The notes beneath the pieces are model-generated. The model had not been told where the DNA came from. It searched no databases and saw nothing but the letters and a program-made list of their open reading frames with translations. This document shows, one piece after another, positions 8,231 to 16,111 of a stretch of 37,497 nt of DNA. Within the stretch, counting starts at the first letter, position 1. Each line of letters opens with the position of its first letter. The stretch covers positions 1 to 37,497 of the forward strand of contig DJWY01000006.1 in the NCBI GenBank assembly GCA_002448305.1, given 5' to 3'. The DNA comes from Selenomonadales bacterium UBA7018. Its GTDB lineage: Bacteria > Bacillota > Negativicutes > Selenomonadales > Selenomonadaceae. Made by a program: the position numbers and the translations under genes.

Positions 8231-8929
8231 TTACATGATTAGCTTGCCAAGATGCGCGACGGAATTCATTATTTCAACAGTCCAAACGCCGTCTTTGTAT
8301 TTTAGGACGTTGACGCAAGTATTACTTTGGGGAACTTGCCAGAAATGTTCAAGGTCAATACCGAGCATACTGCAGATAATAGTAGTATTCAACCTGCTGT
8401 GAGCACCGATAAAAATTGTCTTGCCGGGATATTTAGCGACTGCATCTTCCAACGCTGCACGTCCTCGATATTGAAGGTCGCGGAGGTTTTCGCCGTTCGG
8501 GAAGGTCAAAAGCGACGGAGATTCCGCCCAAAGTTTAGTTTCTTTTGGAAATTTTTCCATTCCCTCTTCGGGAGTAAGACCTGCAAAATCGCCAAAGTTA
8601 ATTTCTTTAAGTCGGTCGTCGGTGTAGGCAATTTCCATACCGTGCATTTTGGCAACGGTCTCTGTCGTCACGTAGGCGCGGCTGAGCGGACTGGAAATAA
8701 AAACGTCGATTGGATAATCTTTTAAGCTCTTTGCCAAAAGTTTAGCCTGTTCAAGTCCGTTTTCATTAAGCGGAATGTCCAAAAAACCTTGATATCGACT
8801 TTGCAAGTTGTAAGCGGTTTGACCGTGACGGACGAGGATAACGGTTGTAGTTTCCGCCGAAACCTGCGCGGGCACGAAGATAAGTGCCCATGCAAATACA
8901 AAGGCTAAGAGAAATTTTATCAGTCTCAT
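8231..8929 (-). CDS. Exported histidine phosphatase family protein
   Basis: Residues 1-25 are a signal peptide with probable cleavage at VSA|E. The mature protein is a histidine phosphatase (phosphoglycerate mutase-like), with the catalytic R34-H35-G36 motif in VILVRHGQTAYN. SSPLSRAYVT follows near 80, and IGAHSRL near 175 holds the second catalytic His. The substrate is unknown. Most members of this fold are cytoplasmic, so export is notable. It sits between flhB and flhA with an SD AGGAGG and only 21 bp after flhB, so it is co-transcribed with the flagellar export genes. A flagellar role is possible, but the gene may simply have been inserted there. Confidence 0.88.
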   Translation of the reverse strand: MRLIKFLLAFVFAWALIFVPAQVSAETTTVILVRHGQTAYNLQSRYQGFLDIPLNENGLEQAKLLAKSLKDYPIDVFISSPLSRAYVTTETVAKMHGMEIAYTDDRLKEINFGDFAGLTPEEGMEKFPKETKLWAESPSLLTFPNGENLRDLQYRGRAALEDAVAKYPGKTIFIGAHSRLNTTIICSMLGIDLEHFWQVPQSNTCVNVLKYKDGVWTVEIMNSVAHLGKLIM

Positions 8930-8950
8930 GAGTAGAACCTCCTAAATTTA

Positions 8951-10141
8951 TTACGCGGCTTTGCGGTGTTTAATTCTGTAGACGTAGGCGAGAATTTCCG
9001 CGACGGCTTGATATAATTCGGCGGGCACTGCTTCTCCGACTTCGACCGCCTCATAAAGTGCACGCGCTACGGGCTTATTCTCGACAATCAGAATATGATG
9101 TTCTCGCGCAATTTCCTTGATTTTCTCCGCGACTAAATCTTGACCTTTCGCAATGACGAGCGGCGCAATCATTCCCTTTTTGTAGCTAAGCGCAACCGCT
9201 AAATGCGTCGGGTTAGTAACGATAACATCAGCTTTTGGCACTTCGCTCATCATGCGCTGCATTGCCATTTGACGTTGTTTCTGTCTAATGCGGCTTTTAA
9301 TTTGCGGGTCGCCTTCCATTTGCTTGAATTCGTCTTTGACTTCCTGCTTGCTCATCATCAAATCTTGCGTTGTCTGCCATTTCTGGTAAGCGTAGTCCGC
9401 CGCCGCCATTATGAAAATCACGCCGACGACTTGAAATGCCATTACGAAAATTATATCAGCAATCGTCGCGAGTGAGTGCTCCAAGTCGAAGAAGATAAAT
9501 TGCGGCACGAGCGGAATTTGGTCTTTTAAGTAGAGGTAGAGAAAGTAGCCGATAACAATGATTTTGAAAATGGACTTTGCAAGCTCAACGAGCGACCGCT
9601 TTGAAAAAATTCGCCCGAAGCCGTTTATTGGATTGAGATTTTCTAACTTCGGCTCCAATTTCTCCGTCGAGACCATAAGCCCGACTTGGAAAACATTTAT
9701 GGCAAGTCCGACGATTAAAATTGCGAACATTATCGGCATAACTGTTTTCGCCAAAAGTAGCATAATTCCTATGAAAAGTTCCGTAATACTTTCAGTTGAC
9801 GTGCTCTGCGAAATGTGCGAGTAAAGATAAATTGTGTATTCGGCAATGTTGACGTAAATATATTCCCAAAGGATTCTGATTATCAGAAAGCCGATTAGAA
9901 GGACAAACGCCGTGTTAAGCTCTTGACTTCGAGCGACTTGACCTTTTTTGCGAGCGTCTTCGCGCTTTTTGGAAGTCGGCTCCTCTGTCTTTTCTCCGTC
10001 GAAGCGTTGCAGGTCGAATACGAATTCAGGGACTAGGGATTGGGGATTAGTGACTAATTCCACATTCCTAATTCCAAATTCATAATTGCTTTTATGGGGC
10101 GAGGGCTTTAAGGGCGATTCCGATATGTGCGTACATTTCAT
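8951..10141 (-). CDS. flhB: Flagellar biosynthesis protein FlhB with repeat-altered N-terminus
   Basis: FlhB is the export-apparatus protein that switches substrate specificity by self-cleavage. The NPTH cleavage motif is present near residue 310, and four membrane segments precede it. Family homology begins at FDLQRFDGEKTEEPTSKKRE (about residue 42). Before it, residues 19-40 are encoded by heptanucleotide repeats (10024-10087). No ATG, GTG or TTG lies between that repeat and the conserved region. Translation must begin either at the ATG at 10141, inside fliR, or at a GTG inside the repeat (10063). The GTG has GGA 9 nt upstream, contributed by the repeat itself. The usual start codon therefore seems to have been lost. 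The true start is uncertain, but the body of the gene is intact. Confidence 0.93.
   Translation of the reverse strand: MKCTHISESPLKPSPHKSNYEFGIRNVELVTNPQSLVPEFVFDLQRFDGEKTEEPTSKKREDARKKGQVARSQELNTAFVLLIGFLIIRILWEYIYVNIAEYTIYLYSHISQSTSTESITELFIGIMLLLAKTVMPIMFAILIVGLAINVFQVGLMVSTEKLEPKLENLNPINGFGRIFSKRSLVELAKSIFKIIVIGYFLYLYLKDQIPLVPQFIFFDLEHSLATIADIIFVMAFQVVGVIFIMAAADYAYQKWQTTQDLMMSKQEVKDEFKQMEGDPQIKSRIRQKQRQMAMQRMMSEVPKADVIVTNPTHLAVALSYKKGMIAPLVIAKGQDLVAEKIKEIAREHHILIVENKPVARALYEAVEVGEAVPAELYQAVAEILAYVYRIKHRKAA
10024..10087 (-). repeat. Heptanucleotide repeat at the fliR-flhB junction
   Basis: Read on the minus strand there are four AATTAGG-type units (AATTTGG, AATTAGG, AATGTGG, AATTAGT) and then CACTAAT, CCCCAAT, CCCTAGT and CCCTGAA. 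The two halves are roughly inverted relative to each other. The layout and the orientation relative to transcription match the copy between yidD and yidC. The element starts just after the fliR stop and runs into flhB coding sequence. Confidence 0.75.
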
Positions 10142-10886
10142 TAAACATCACGTCCAGGAAAAGAATATAAAACGGCAAAATCATTGCGACTGTCGCCATA
10201 CCAATCGTCAGCTGCATTGGAATACCGACGACGAAAATATTCATTTGCGGCATTGTGCGAGCTAGGATACCCATTCCGACGTTGGTTAGCAAAATCGCGA
10301 AAGTTACGGGCATAGCGATTTTCATTCCATTCATCCAAATTGCCGCCGTCAAATCCGTTATGAGTTCGGGCAATGATGTGTTCCAAAGCATTGAATCAAG
10401 CGGGATAACGCGAAAACTTTCCGCCAGTGCCGAAATGATTACGTGGTGACCATTAGTTACTACAAAGTAAATTATCGTCAAGTTGTAAAGAAAAGTTCCG
10501 ATAAGACCTGTTTGTTGTTGCGTCGTCGGGTCCATCATGTTTACGACTGCAAAGCCGACTTGCATATCCATAATTTTGCCCGCCATATTTATTGCGCTAA
10601 GCGTTATGTAGGCGACTAGTCCAATTAGCCAGCCGATAAAAAGTTCTTTAACGACGGTGAAGGCGAACATTATAATTGTCGCGGGCGCATGAATTACGGC
10701 TTCTTTTACAACGACCGGAAAAAGTATTACAGCGAACATAATCGCGACCGCCGCCCTTATTCTGTAAGCAACGTTCAGGCTCCCGAAGAACGGCGAAATA
10801 AAAAAAATGCCGCTCGTCCGAGTGAGCACAAGCAAAAAAGCTGCGACTTGCCCTTGAAATATGTCGTAAAAGTCAATTTCTGTCAA
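10092..10886 (-). CDS. fliR: Flagellar biosynthetic protein FliR
   Basis: FliR is an integral membrane component of the flagellar export gate, made together with FliP and FliQ. The 264-residue protein has about six hydrophobic segments, with the family pattern LTRTSGIFFISPFFGS near residue 22 and GMGILARTMPQMNIFVVGIP near 205. Translation probably starts at TTG, with GGGAGG 8 nt upstream. Its 3' end overlaps the ATG of flhB by 50 bp, an overlap that exists only because the repeat displaced the flhB start. Confidence 0.95.
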   Translation of the reverse strand: MTEIDFYDIFQGQVAAFLLVLTRTSGIFFISPFFGSLNVAYRIRAAVAIMFAVILFPVVVKEAVIHAPATIIMFAFTVVKELFIGWLIGLVAYITLSAINMAGKIMDMQVGFAVVNMMDPTTQQQTGLIGTFLYNLTIIYFVVTNGHHVIISALAESFRVIPLDSMLWNTSLPELITDLTAAIWMNGMKIAMPVTFAILLTNVGMGILARTMPQMNIFVVGIPMQLTIGMATVAMILPFYILFLDVMFNEMYAHIGIALKALAP

Positions 10887-10916
10887 ACTTTCGACCTCCC
10901 GGCAAGATACTTATAC

Positions 10917-11186
10917 TCAACCGATTCGAGCTGGCAAATTAACAAATATTCCCGAAAAAAATTCAACCATGATTCTGAGCATCCACGGACCGAAAATCAA
11001 AATTGCTACGAAAACTGCGATAATTTTTGGAATAAATGCTAGCGTCTGCTCTTGAATTGAAGTCGTTGCTTGGAAGACACTGACCGCCAAGCCGACTGAT
11101 AAGCCCAAGCCTAGCATCGGCGCGGAGACAAGCAAGACAATCATTAAAGCTTCCTGCCCAAGCTGAATTACTAAATCTCCAGACAT
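10917..11186 (-). CDS. fliQ: Flagellar biosynthetic protein FliQ
   Basis: The 89-residue protein has two membrane helices and the family pattern GQEALMIVLLVSAPMLGLGL, then QATTSIQEQTLAFIPKI in the loop. It forms part of the FliPQR export channel. The ATG has GGGGGTG 5 nt upstream. It lies between fliP and fliR in the standard order. Confidence 0.96.
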   Translation of the reverse strand: MSGDLVIQLGQEALMIVLLVSAPMLGLGLSVGLAVSVFQATTSIQEQTLAFIPKIIAVFVAILIFGPWMLRIMVEFFSGIFVNLPARIG

Positions 11187-11198
11187 TTCGCACCCCCG

Positions 11199-11948
11199 CT
11201 ATCGGAAACTCACAATGATTGAACGAATTAGCAAATGCCAGCCGTCAATCATTACGAATAACAAAATTTTAAATGGCAAGGAAATCATAACCGGCGGCAA
11301 CATCATCATACCCATTGACATTAGCGTTGTCGCGACAATCATATCAATGACGATAAACGGCACGTATAACATAAAGCCAATTTGAAACGCCGTTTTCAGT
11401 TCGCTTATCATGAACGCAGGGATTAAAACAACCGTTGAAACATCTTCCTGCGATTCGGGGCGTTCAGAGTCGGACAGATTAACGAACAGTGCTAAATCTG
11501 ATTCTCGCGTTTGTCTGAACATGAATTCGCGCATTGGCTCTAAAACGTTGGTTATCGCTTCTTCCTGCGAAATTTGCCCTGCAAGGTAAGGTTGCAAGCC
11601 ATTATCGTTCGCCTGCGACCAATAAGGAGCCATTATGTAAAACGTCAAAAACATTGCTAACGAGACGATAACTTGATTAGGTGGGACGTTTTGTGTAGCA
11701 AGCGCATTTCTTAGAAATCCGATTATCACGACGATTCGCACAAAGGAAGTTGTCATCATCAAAATTGCCGGCGCGATTGTCGCCAAAGTCAAGACGGCAA
11801 TAACTTGCAAAGTCGCCGAGACTTGTTCGGGATTTTCAGCTGTGCCGACTTCGACATTTACGCTTGGGATAATCGGAGCCGCCTCAGCGCAATTCATTAA
11901 AACCACGCCGACCGCGCAGATTATAAACCAACTTCGATTCAAGTCCAC
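11199..11948 (-). CDS. fliP: Flagellar biosynthetic protein FliP
   Basis: FliP is the core of the flagellar export channel. It has an N-terminal signal peptide ending near AEA (residue 23), which is typical of FliP. Signatures are TSFVRIVVIIGFLRNALATQ near 67 and MGMMMLPPVMISLPFKI near 213. A GTG start at 11948 is used here, with GGGGGA just upstream. A TTG two codons later is also possible. Length is normal at 249 residues. Confidence 0.96.
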   Translation of the reverse strand: MDLNRSWFIICAVGVVLMNCAEAAPIIPSVNVEVGTAENPEQVSATLQVIAVLTLATIAPAILMMTTSFVRIVVIIGFLRNALATQNVPPNQVIVSLAMFLTFYIMAPYWSQANDNGLQPYLAGQISQEEAITNVLEPMREFMFRQTRESDLALFVNLSDSERPESQEDVSTVVLIPAFMISELKTAFQIGFMLYVPFIVIDMIVATTLMSMGMMMLPPVMISLPFKILLFVMIDGWHLLIRSIIVSFR

Positions 11949-11962
11949 ACTTCCCCCGAAAC

Positions 11963-12469
11963 TTATTTTTTCTTGAACAGCGGAATTTTCTTTACTAATC
12001 CCGACAAGGTACCAAATTCTTGCGAAAACATATCGCCTTGAGCAATCGATTGCGCATGCAAATGTTCGATTAAATCTTTGTCGGTTATCTCGCCCAAAAG
12101 ATTTATGTTGTGGTCAGTCACGCCTAACAAAAATACTCTGCCAGCCATTTCAACTGTGCAGACAGAGCGATTAGGTCCCAATGGTAAATTTTCCAGAACT
12201 CTGCCGCCGCTTGCCGACATGCGCGCCGCGTTAAATCGTCCGCCGATAAACCTTGCGGCGAAATAAGCCATAATCAGCACGACGGCAAAGACGGCGAACA
12301 AACTAAACAAATAAGCGAGCGTCGACCACCACGAAACGCCGGTTGGTTGGGGATTAGTCTCTTCGTAGCCCTCCAGATAACCTCCGGCGGCTTGAGCAAC
12401 AGAGCCGCAATAAATTAAACAGATAAGCACGAACGCAATCGGGATATATAATTTTAATTTTGCGAACAT
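11963..12469 (-). CDS. fliO: Flagellar biosynthetic protein FliO/FliZ
   Basis: The 168-residue protein has an N-terminal signal-like segment, a membrane helix near residues 48-70 (WSTLAYLFSLFAVFAVVLIM) and a small cytoplasmic domain with LGPNRSVCTVEMAGRVFLLG and LLGEI. This is the FliO arrangement, a protein that helps assemble FliP. The ATG overlaps the cheY stop as TAATG. Before the helix, residues near ETNPQP are encoded by ACTAATCCCCAA. That 12-mer is identical to one in the flhB repeat and may be a degenerate trace of the same element. Confidence 0.87.
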   Translation of the reverse strand: MFAKLKLYIPIAFVLICLIYCGSVAQAAGGYLEGYEETNPQPTGVSWWSTLAYLFSLFAVFAVVLIMAYFAARFIGGRFNAARMSASGGRVLENLPLGPNRSVCTVEMAGRVFLLGVTDHNINLLGEITDKDLIEHLHAQSIAQGDMFSQEFGTLSGLVKKIPLFKKK

Positions 12470-12831
12470 TAGCCGACGGCTTTGCGAACAGCTTCGAGCA
12501 CACGGTCAGCTTGGAAGGGCTTAACGATAAAATCACGTGCGCCCGCTTGAATTGCCTCTATAACCATTGCTTGCTGTCCCATTGCACTGCACATGACGAT
12601 TTTGGCTTTCGGGTCGATTTTTCTGATTGCCTTGACTGCGGAGATTCCGTCCATTTCGGGCATTGTAATATCCATTGTTACCAAGTCGGGGCGCAGTTCA
12701 TTGAATTTTTCAACCGCCTTCATTCCGTTTTCGGCCTCGCCGACGACTTCATAACCGTTTTTGGAAAGAATATCCTTGACCATCATTCTCATGAAAGCCG
12801 CGTCGTCGACGACCAAAACTCGTACTGCCAT
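12469..12831 (-). CDS. cheY: Chemotaxis response regulator CheY
   Basis: This is a single-domain receiver of 120 residues with the acidic pair D9-D10, the phosphoacceptor D54 in TMDITMPEMDG, S82 in the position of the conserved Ser/Thr, and K104 in VKPF. Phospho-CheY binds FliM/FliY at the motor switch, and both genes are immediately upstream. It lies between fliY and fliO, as in Bacillus. A separate promoter inside an imperfect palindrome (12894-12932) suggests its level can be set independently of fliMY. Confidence 0.96.
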   Translation of the reverse strand: MAVRVLVVDDAAFMRMMVKDILSKNGYEVVGEAENGMKAVEKFNELRPDLVTMDITMPEMDGISAVKAIRKIDPKAKIVMCSAMGQQAMVIEAIQAGARDFIVKPFQADRVLEAVRKAVG

Positions 12832-12893
12832 AATCCATCTCTCCCGTTTTTAAAGATTTTAATTTAATTTCAGTCTAAACACTACTTATTTTT

Positions 12894-12932
12894 CTTGTCC
12901 GAATTATAACCTACATTTTTATAATCGGCAAG
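12894..12932 (-). promoter_or_regulatory. cheY promoter embedded in an imperfect palindrome
   Basis: On the minus strand TTGCCG (12926-12931), 17 nt and TATAAT (12903-12908) form a sigma-A-type promoter. The -35 lies in one arm (12919-12932) and the -10 in the other arm (12894-12909) of an imperfect inverted repeat, CTTG-CCGATTATAA versus CTTGTCCGAATTATAA. The dyad could be a regulator site or a coincidence of AT-rich DNA. Confidence 0.5.
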
Positions 12933-12944
12933 ACAAAAATTTTA

Positions 12945-14153
12945 TCAAGACAAATGCGCGGCGCGTTCAGCGGGGGACGCAATTTCAGTTATTCTCACGC
13001 CGAAATTTTCATCAATAACGACGACTTCGCCCTTTGCCAAGTAATGTCCGTTAATCTGAATTTCAACCGGCTCGCCCGCCAATTTATCAAGCTCGACGAT
13101 TGAACCTGTTGACAAGTCTAGTACTTCCCTAATCGTCTTTTTCGTTCTGCCGAGTTCAACCGTTACTTGCAACGGCACATCTAAAATTAGGTTTATATTG
13201 CTTTCGTTGACTTGCACCGGCTCCATTGAAAGCGGCATGAACTGCGCGGGCGAAACTGGCATATTTGTTACTACATTTGGTTGCATTGGTGAGCCTCCAT
13301 AGCCGTAACCTGGCGGCGGATAATTTTGTTGTGGCGGAGCTTGTTGTTGTTTTGGCGGCGGGGGCGGTGTTGCTTTTGATTGCGGTGCTGGTGCGGCTTT
13401 AGGAGGCGGCGGAGGCGGAGCGGCTTCTTCCGGCTCATCGTTCATGAGTGCCTCGACCATTTCCTTTGCAACGTCGATAGTCAACATTTGCATAATTTCG
13501 CTATCAATCAGCCCGTCGACTTCCATGCGAAAAGCTACACGAACAACAGGTTCAGTACTTTTGGCTAATTCGGTAACAACTTCTTCCGTGCCGAAATCAA
13601 CCAGATTAACTTTGGGCGGCGAAATGTCAATTTTCTTTTTAAACATGGAAGAGAGACTGGTTGCAACCGCGCCCATCATCTGATTCATAGCCTCGCCGAC
13701 CGCGCTCATATGAAGTTCAGTCAGTTGTTGTTCGGGATTAGTACCGTCGCCGCCCATCATTAAATCAGCGATAATCGCAGCGTCAGTGGCTTGAATTGCA
13801 AAAATATTATTGCCGTCAATGCCGACTGTATAACCAACTTCGACGACAAGATAAGGCAACGGGTAATGTTGCTGAATAACATTCATCGGAGCTACAGTAA
13901 CATTGGGCGTCGTGATATTAACCTTATGACCGAGCAAAGTCGACAAAGTTGTTGCTGCACTACCCATTGAAATATTTCCGATTTCGCCGAGCGCATCTTT
14001 TTCTACAGGCGTCAAAAGCTCGTCAGTATCGGGCATGCTAGCAGGTGCGCCGCCGCCCGAAGAATTATCATCATTTGAATCGCCGCCGGCTCCTGATAAT
14101 AAAGCGTCAATTTCGGCTTGTGATAAATCACTCATCATCGCCATCAGTCGCAT
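12945..14153 (-). CDS. fliY: Flagellar motor switch protein FliY
   Basis: FliY is the Gram-positive-type fusion of a CheC-like phosphatase region with a FliN C-terminal domain. It forms the switch ring and dephosphorylates CheY-P. The N-terminus has a FliM-like peptide (MSDLSQAEIDALLSG). CheC motifs follow at about residues 50-200 (EIGNISMGSAATTLS and GEAMNQMMGAV), then a proline-rich linker (PPPPPPKAAPAPQ, near 245-300) and the FliN domain (IREVLDLSTGSIVELDKLAG). The ATG at 14153 follows AAGGAG closely. An ATG at 14144 is about as likely. The gene overlaps fliM by about 26 bp. Confidence 0.94.
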   Translation of the reverse strand: MRLMAMMSDLSQAEIDALLSGAGGDSNDDNSSGGGAPASMPDTDELLTPVEKDALGEIGNISMGSAATTLSTLLGHKVNITTPNVTVAPMNVIQQHYPLPYLVVEVGYTVGIDGNNIFAIQATDAAIIADLMMGGDGTNPEQQLTELHMSAVGEAMNQMMGAVATSLSSMFKKKIDISPPKVNLVDFGTEEVVTELAKSTEPVVRVAFRMEVDGLIDSEIMQMLTIDVAKEMVEALMNDEPEEAAPPPPPPKAAPAPQSKATPPPPPKQQQAPPQQNYPPPGYGYGGSPMQPNVVTNMPVSPAQFMPLSMEPVQVNESNINLILDVPLQVTVELGRTKKTIREVLDLSTGSIVELDKLAGEPVEIQINGHYLAKGEVVVIDENFGVRITEIASPAERAAHLS

Positions 14154-15141
14154 CCTCTCCTTTTTGCACAACCTGTGTTATTTGCACCGCCAACTTTTTG
14201 CCGAAAGTGCCCGGTCTGCAATAAAATTTCGGATTCGTACCCACCATGCAGGGGAAATCTTCTTTAACTTTAGTATTGAGTTGGAGAACGTCGCCGAACC
14301 CCAACGTTAAAAATTCTTTGATAGTAATTTGAACACGCCCGACCTCAACGACGAACGGAACTTTTGTCTTGTTGAGTTTCTGGCGGATAATTTCCGCTTG
14401 TCCTTTGTTTTCGTCCTTAGCAACCGACGCCGCAACCCAGAAAGTTGTTGTCAACTTCGACATAATAGGCTCCAATACCAGATATGGAATACAAATATTC
14501 ATGAAGCCTTCCACTTCGCCAAGTTTCGTATGCAACGTGACGATAACAACCATATCATTAGGCGGGACTATTTGGGTAAATTGCGGATTGGATTCAGTCG
14601 CCTCAAGAACAGGATTCATTTCCGTAACGTTTGACCAAGATTCTTTGAAACGTTCCATAGCATTATCAACGAAACGGCGCATAACTGCATCTTCAATTTC
14701 AGTCAGAACGCGAACTTTCATTGAGGTATTGCCATCGCCGCCAAAAACGCGGTCGATATAGGCAAAAGCAATTTCGGAACTTACCTCGAAAATAATATTG
14801 CCCTTGAGCGGCGGAACGCCCAAAATAGTTATGACGCTGGGATTGGCAATCGATTGGACAAACTCTTGATAAGTGAGCTGTTCAACCGAAGCAACGTCGA
14901 CATTTACGAGCGTCCGAAGGTGCGAACTCATATAGGTATTAAGAAGGCGGGCAAAACTTTCGTGAAGCATGTAAAGCGTGCGGATTTGGTCTTTAGAAAA
15001 TTTATCGGGACGACGGAAGTCGTAGACCTTAATTTTCTTTTTATTCTCTTCATTCTTTAGCTCTTCCAAAGAGCCGGAGTCTTCATTCGCGGCATTAAGT
15101 AGCGCGTCAATCTGTTCCTGTGTAAGTACATCAACAGCCAA
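14128..15141 (-). CDS. fliM: Flagellar motor switch protein FliM
   Basis: FliM is the rotor protein that binds CheY-P. The N-terminal CheY-binding peptide LTQEQIDALLNA is at residues 6-17. The family core YDFRRPDKFSKDQIRTL begins near 40 and GGDG lies near 158. The C-terminal FliN-like domain follows. The 337-residue length is normal. Translation starts at TTG, with GGAGGG 6 nt upstream. The position between fliL and fliY is standard. Confidence 0.96.
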   Translation of the reverse strand: MAVDVLTQEQIDALLNAANEDSGSLEELKNEENKKKIKVYDFRRPDKFSKDQIRTLYMLHESFARLLNTYMSSHLRTLVNVDVASVEQLTYQEFVQSIANPSVITILGVPPLKGNIIFEVSSEIAFAYIDRVFGGDGNTSMKVRVLTEIEDAVMRRFVDNAMERFKESWSNVTEMNPVLEATESNPQFTQIVPPNDMVVIVTLHTKLGEVEGFMNICIPYLVLEPIMSKLTTTFWVAASVAKDENKGQAEIIRQKLNKTKVPFVVEVGRVQITIKEFLTLGFGDVLQLNTKVKEDFPCMVGTNPKFYCRPGTFGKKLAVQITQVVQKGEDATDGDDE

Positions 15142-15153
15142 GTCGTTCCCTCC

Positions 15154-15702
15154 TTACTGCAAGAGGAAACTCGTAATATAAATGTCGTAGACAGAGCCGT
15201 TGCCTAAAGCCATATTCAGCGCGTCTTTAAGTTGCTTTTTGAATTCTTCCTGCTTGTCGGCGTCGAAGTCTTCAAGGGCAGTGCCGCGCAGGAATTGTGT
15301 AGCAACGTCATTAACTTTAATCTCGGCGTCAGGATAAAGTGTGTTAGTTTCTTCATTTATGACAGCTTTTTTACCAGGATTGAATTCGACAATAATGCTA
15401 GCTTTAAGGAATTTGCCACTGCGCGGACCGCCGACGTTGACGAGGACGCCTTCTTTCGCGTCGCCGAGCTTAACGAAAACGCCTGGGTCGTGATAACGCT
15501 GTCCGACGCCATCTTCATCGCTTGCGCCGCCGGGTATGTCGCCCATCATTTTTGTAACGACGAAAAGCGAAATGCCCGCCGCCAACGCTAAGCCGACTAT
15601 AACCAGCACGACAACCATTATTATTGTCTTTTTCCTAGACTTATCAGGGGGAACCGCCGGAACGGCAACGTCACCTTCTAATTCTTTTTCTTCATCAGGC
15701 AT
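15154..15702 (-). CDS. fliL: Flagellar basal body-associated protein FliL
   Basis: The 182-residue protein has a short acidic N-terminal tail, one membrane helix (about residues 26-48) and a periplasmic domain ending in VYDIYITSFLLQ, a typical FliL C-terminus. FliL supports stator function around the motor. The ATG has GGAGGGG 6 nt upstream. It sits 12 nt before fliM in the operon. Confidence 0.92.
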   Translation of the reverse strand: MPDEEKELEGDVAVPAVPPDKSRKKTIIMVVVLVIVGLALAAGISLFVVTKMMGDIPGGASDEDGVGQRYHDPGVFVKLGDAKEGVLVNVGGPRSGKFLKASIIVEFNPGKKAVINEETNTLYPDAEIKVNDVATQFLRGTALEDFDADKQEEFKKQLKDALNMALGNGSVYDIYITSFLLQ

Positions 15703-15720
15703 AATTTTTCCCCTCCAAGA

Positions 15721-15921
15721 TTAAAGTTGCTTCAGCGCACGGCGATATTTCATTACGCGGCGTACTACTTCGTCGGCTGCTTCTTCAACGATAAATTTCT
15801 TTTCGTTGACTAGTGTTATGACGGTATCGGGCGTGGACTCAATTGTCTGAATCAATTCGGCGTTTAGGATAAATTCTCCGTCTTTTCGCGATTCCGAATT
15901 GAACTTCGTTAGCTTAATCAT
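15721..15921 (-). CDS. flbD: FlbD/SwrD family flagellar protein
   Basis: The 66-residue protein has the family pattern MIKLTKFN, then FILNAELIQTIESTPDTVITL and KFIVEE. In Bacillus the homologue SwrD promotes motor power, but its mechanism is unclear. It is the first gene of the cluster here, with a consensus-like promoter about 97 bp upstream. The ATG has GGAGG 9 nt before it. It normally lies just upstream of the stator or fliL genes, as seen here. Confidence 0.9.
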   Translation of the reverse strand: MIKLTKFNSESRKDGEFILNAELIQTIESTPDTVITLVNEKKFIVEEAADEVVRRVMKYRRALKQL

Positions 15922-16017
15922 GGATTAACCTCCTGTTATGAGTGCTTTTAATAAGAAAATCTTCGCCGCAAATTTTCAAAACCCTTTTAATATCAATTCA
16001 AAAAATTTCGCAAGAAC

Positions 16018-16045
16018 ATTTTACACCTATAAGACGCCTTGTCAA
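16018..16045 (-). promoter_or_regulatory. Promoter of the flagellar cluster (flbD)
   Basis: On the minus strand TTGACA (16040-16045), 16 nt and TAAAAT (16018-16023) form a strong sigma-A-type promoter. The leader to flbD is about 90 nt. It is back to back with the divergent promoter at 16054-16082. No sigma-28-type sequence was recognised. Confidence 0.7.
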
Positions 16046-16053
16046 TACGCCAC

Positions 16054-16082
16054 TTGATAAATGCGCGAGCCTGTTGTACAAT
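16054..16082 (+). promoter_or_regulatory. Promoter of the AAA ATPase gene
   Basis: TTGATA, 17 nt and TACAAT precede the gene at 16112 by about 30 nt. The -35 is only 8 bp from that of the divergent flagellar promoter, so the two may interfere. An A6T6 run (16085-16096) follows the -10 by 2 nt. Confidence 0.65.
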
Positions 16083-16111
16083 CGAAAAAATTTTTTGTGT
16101 GGTGAATCGTC

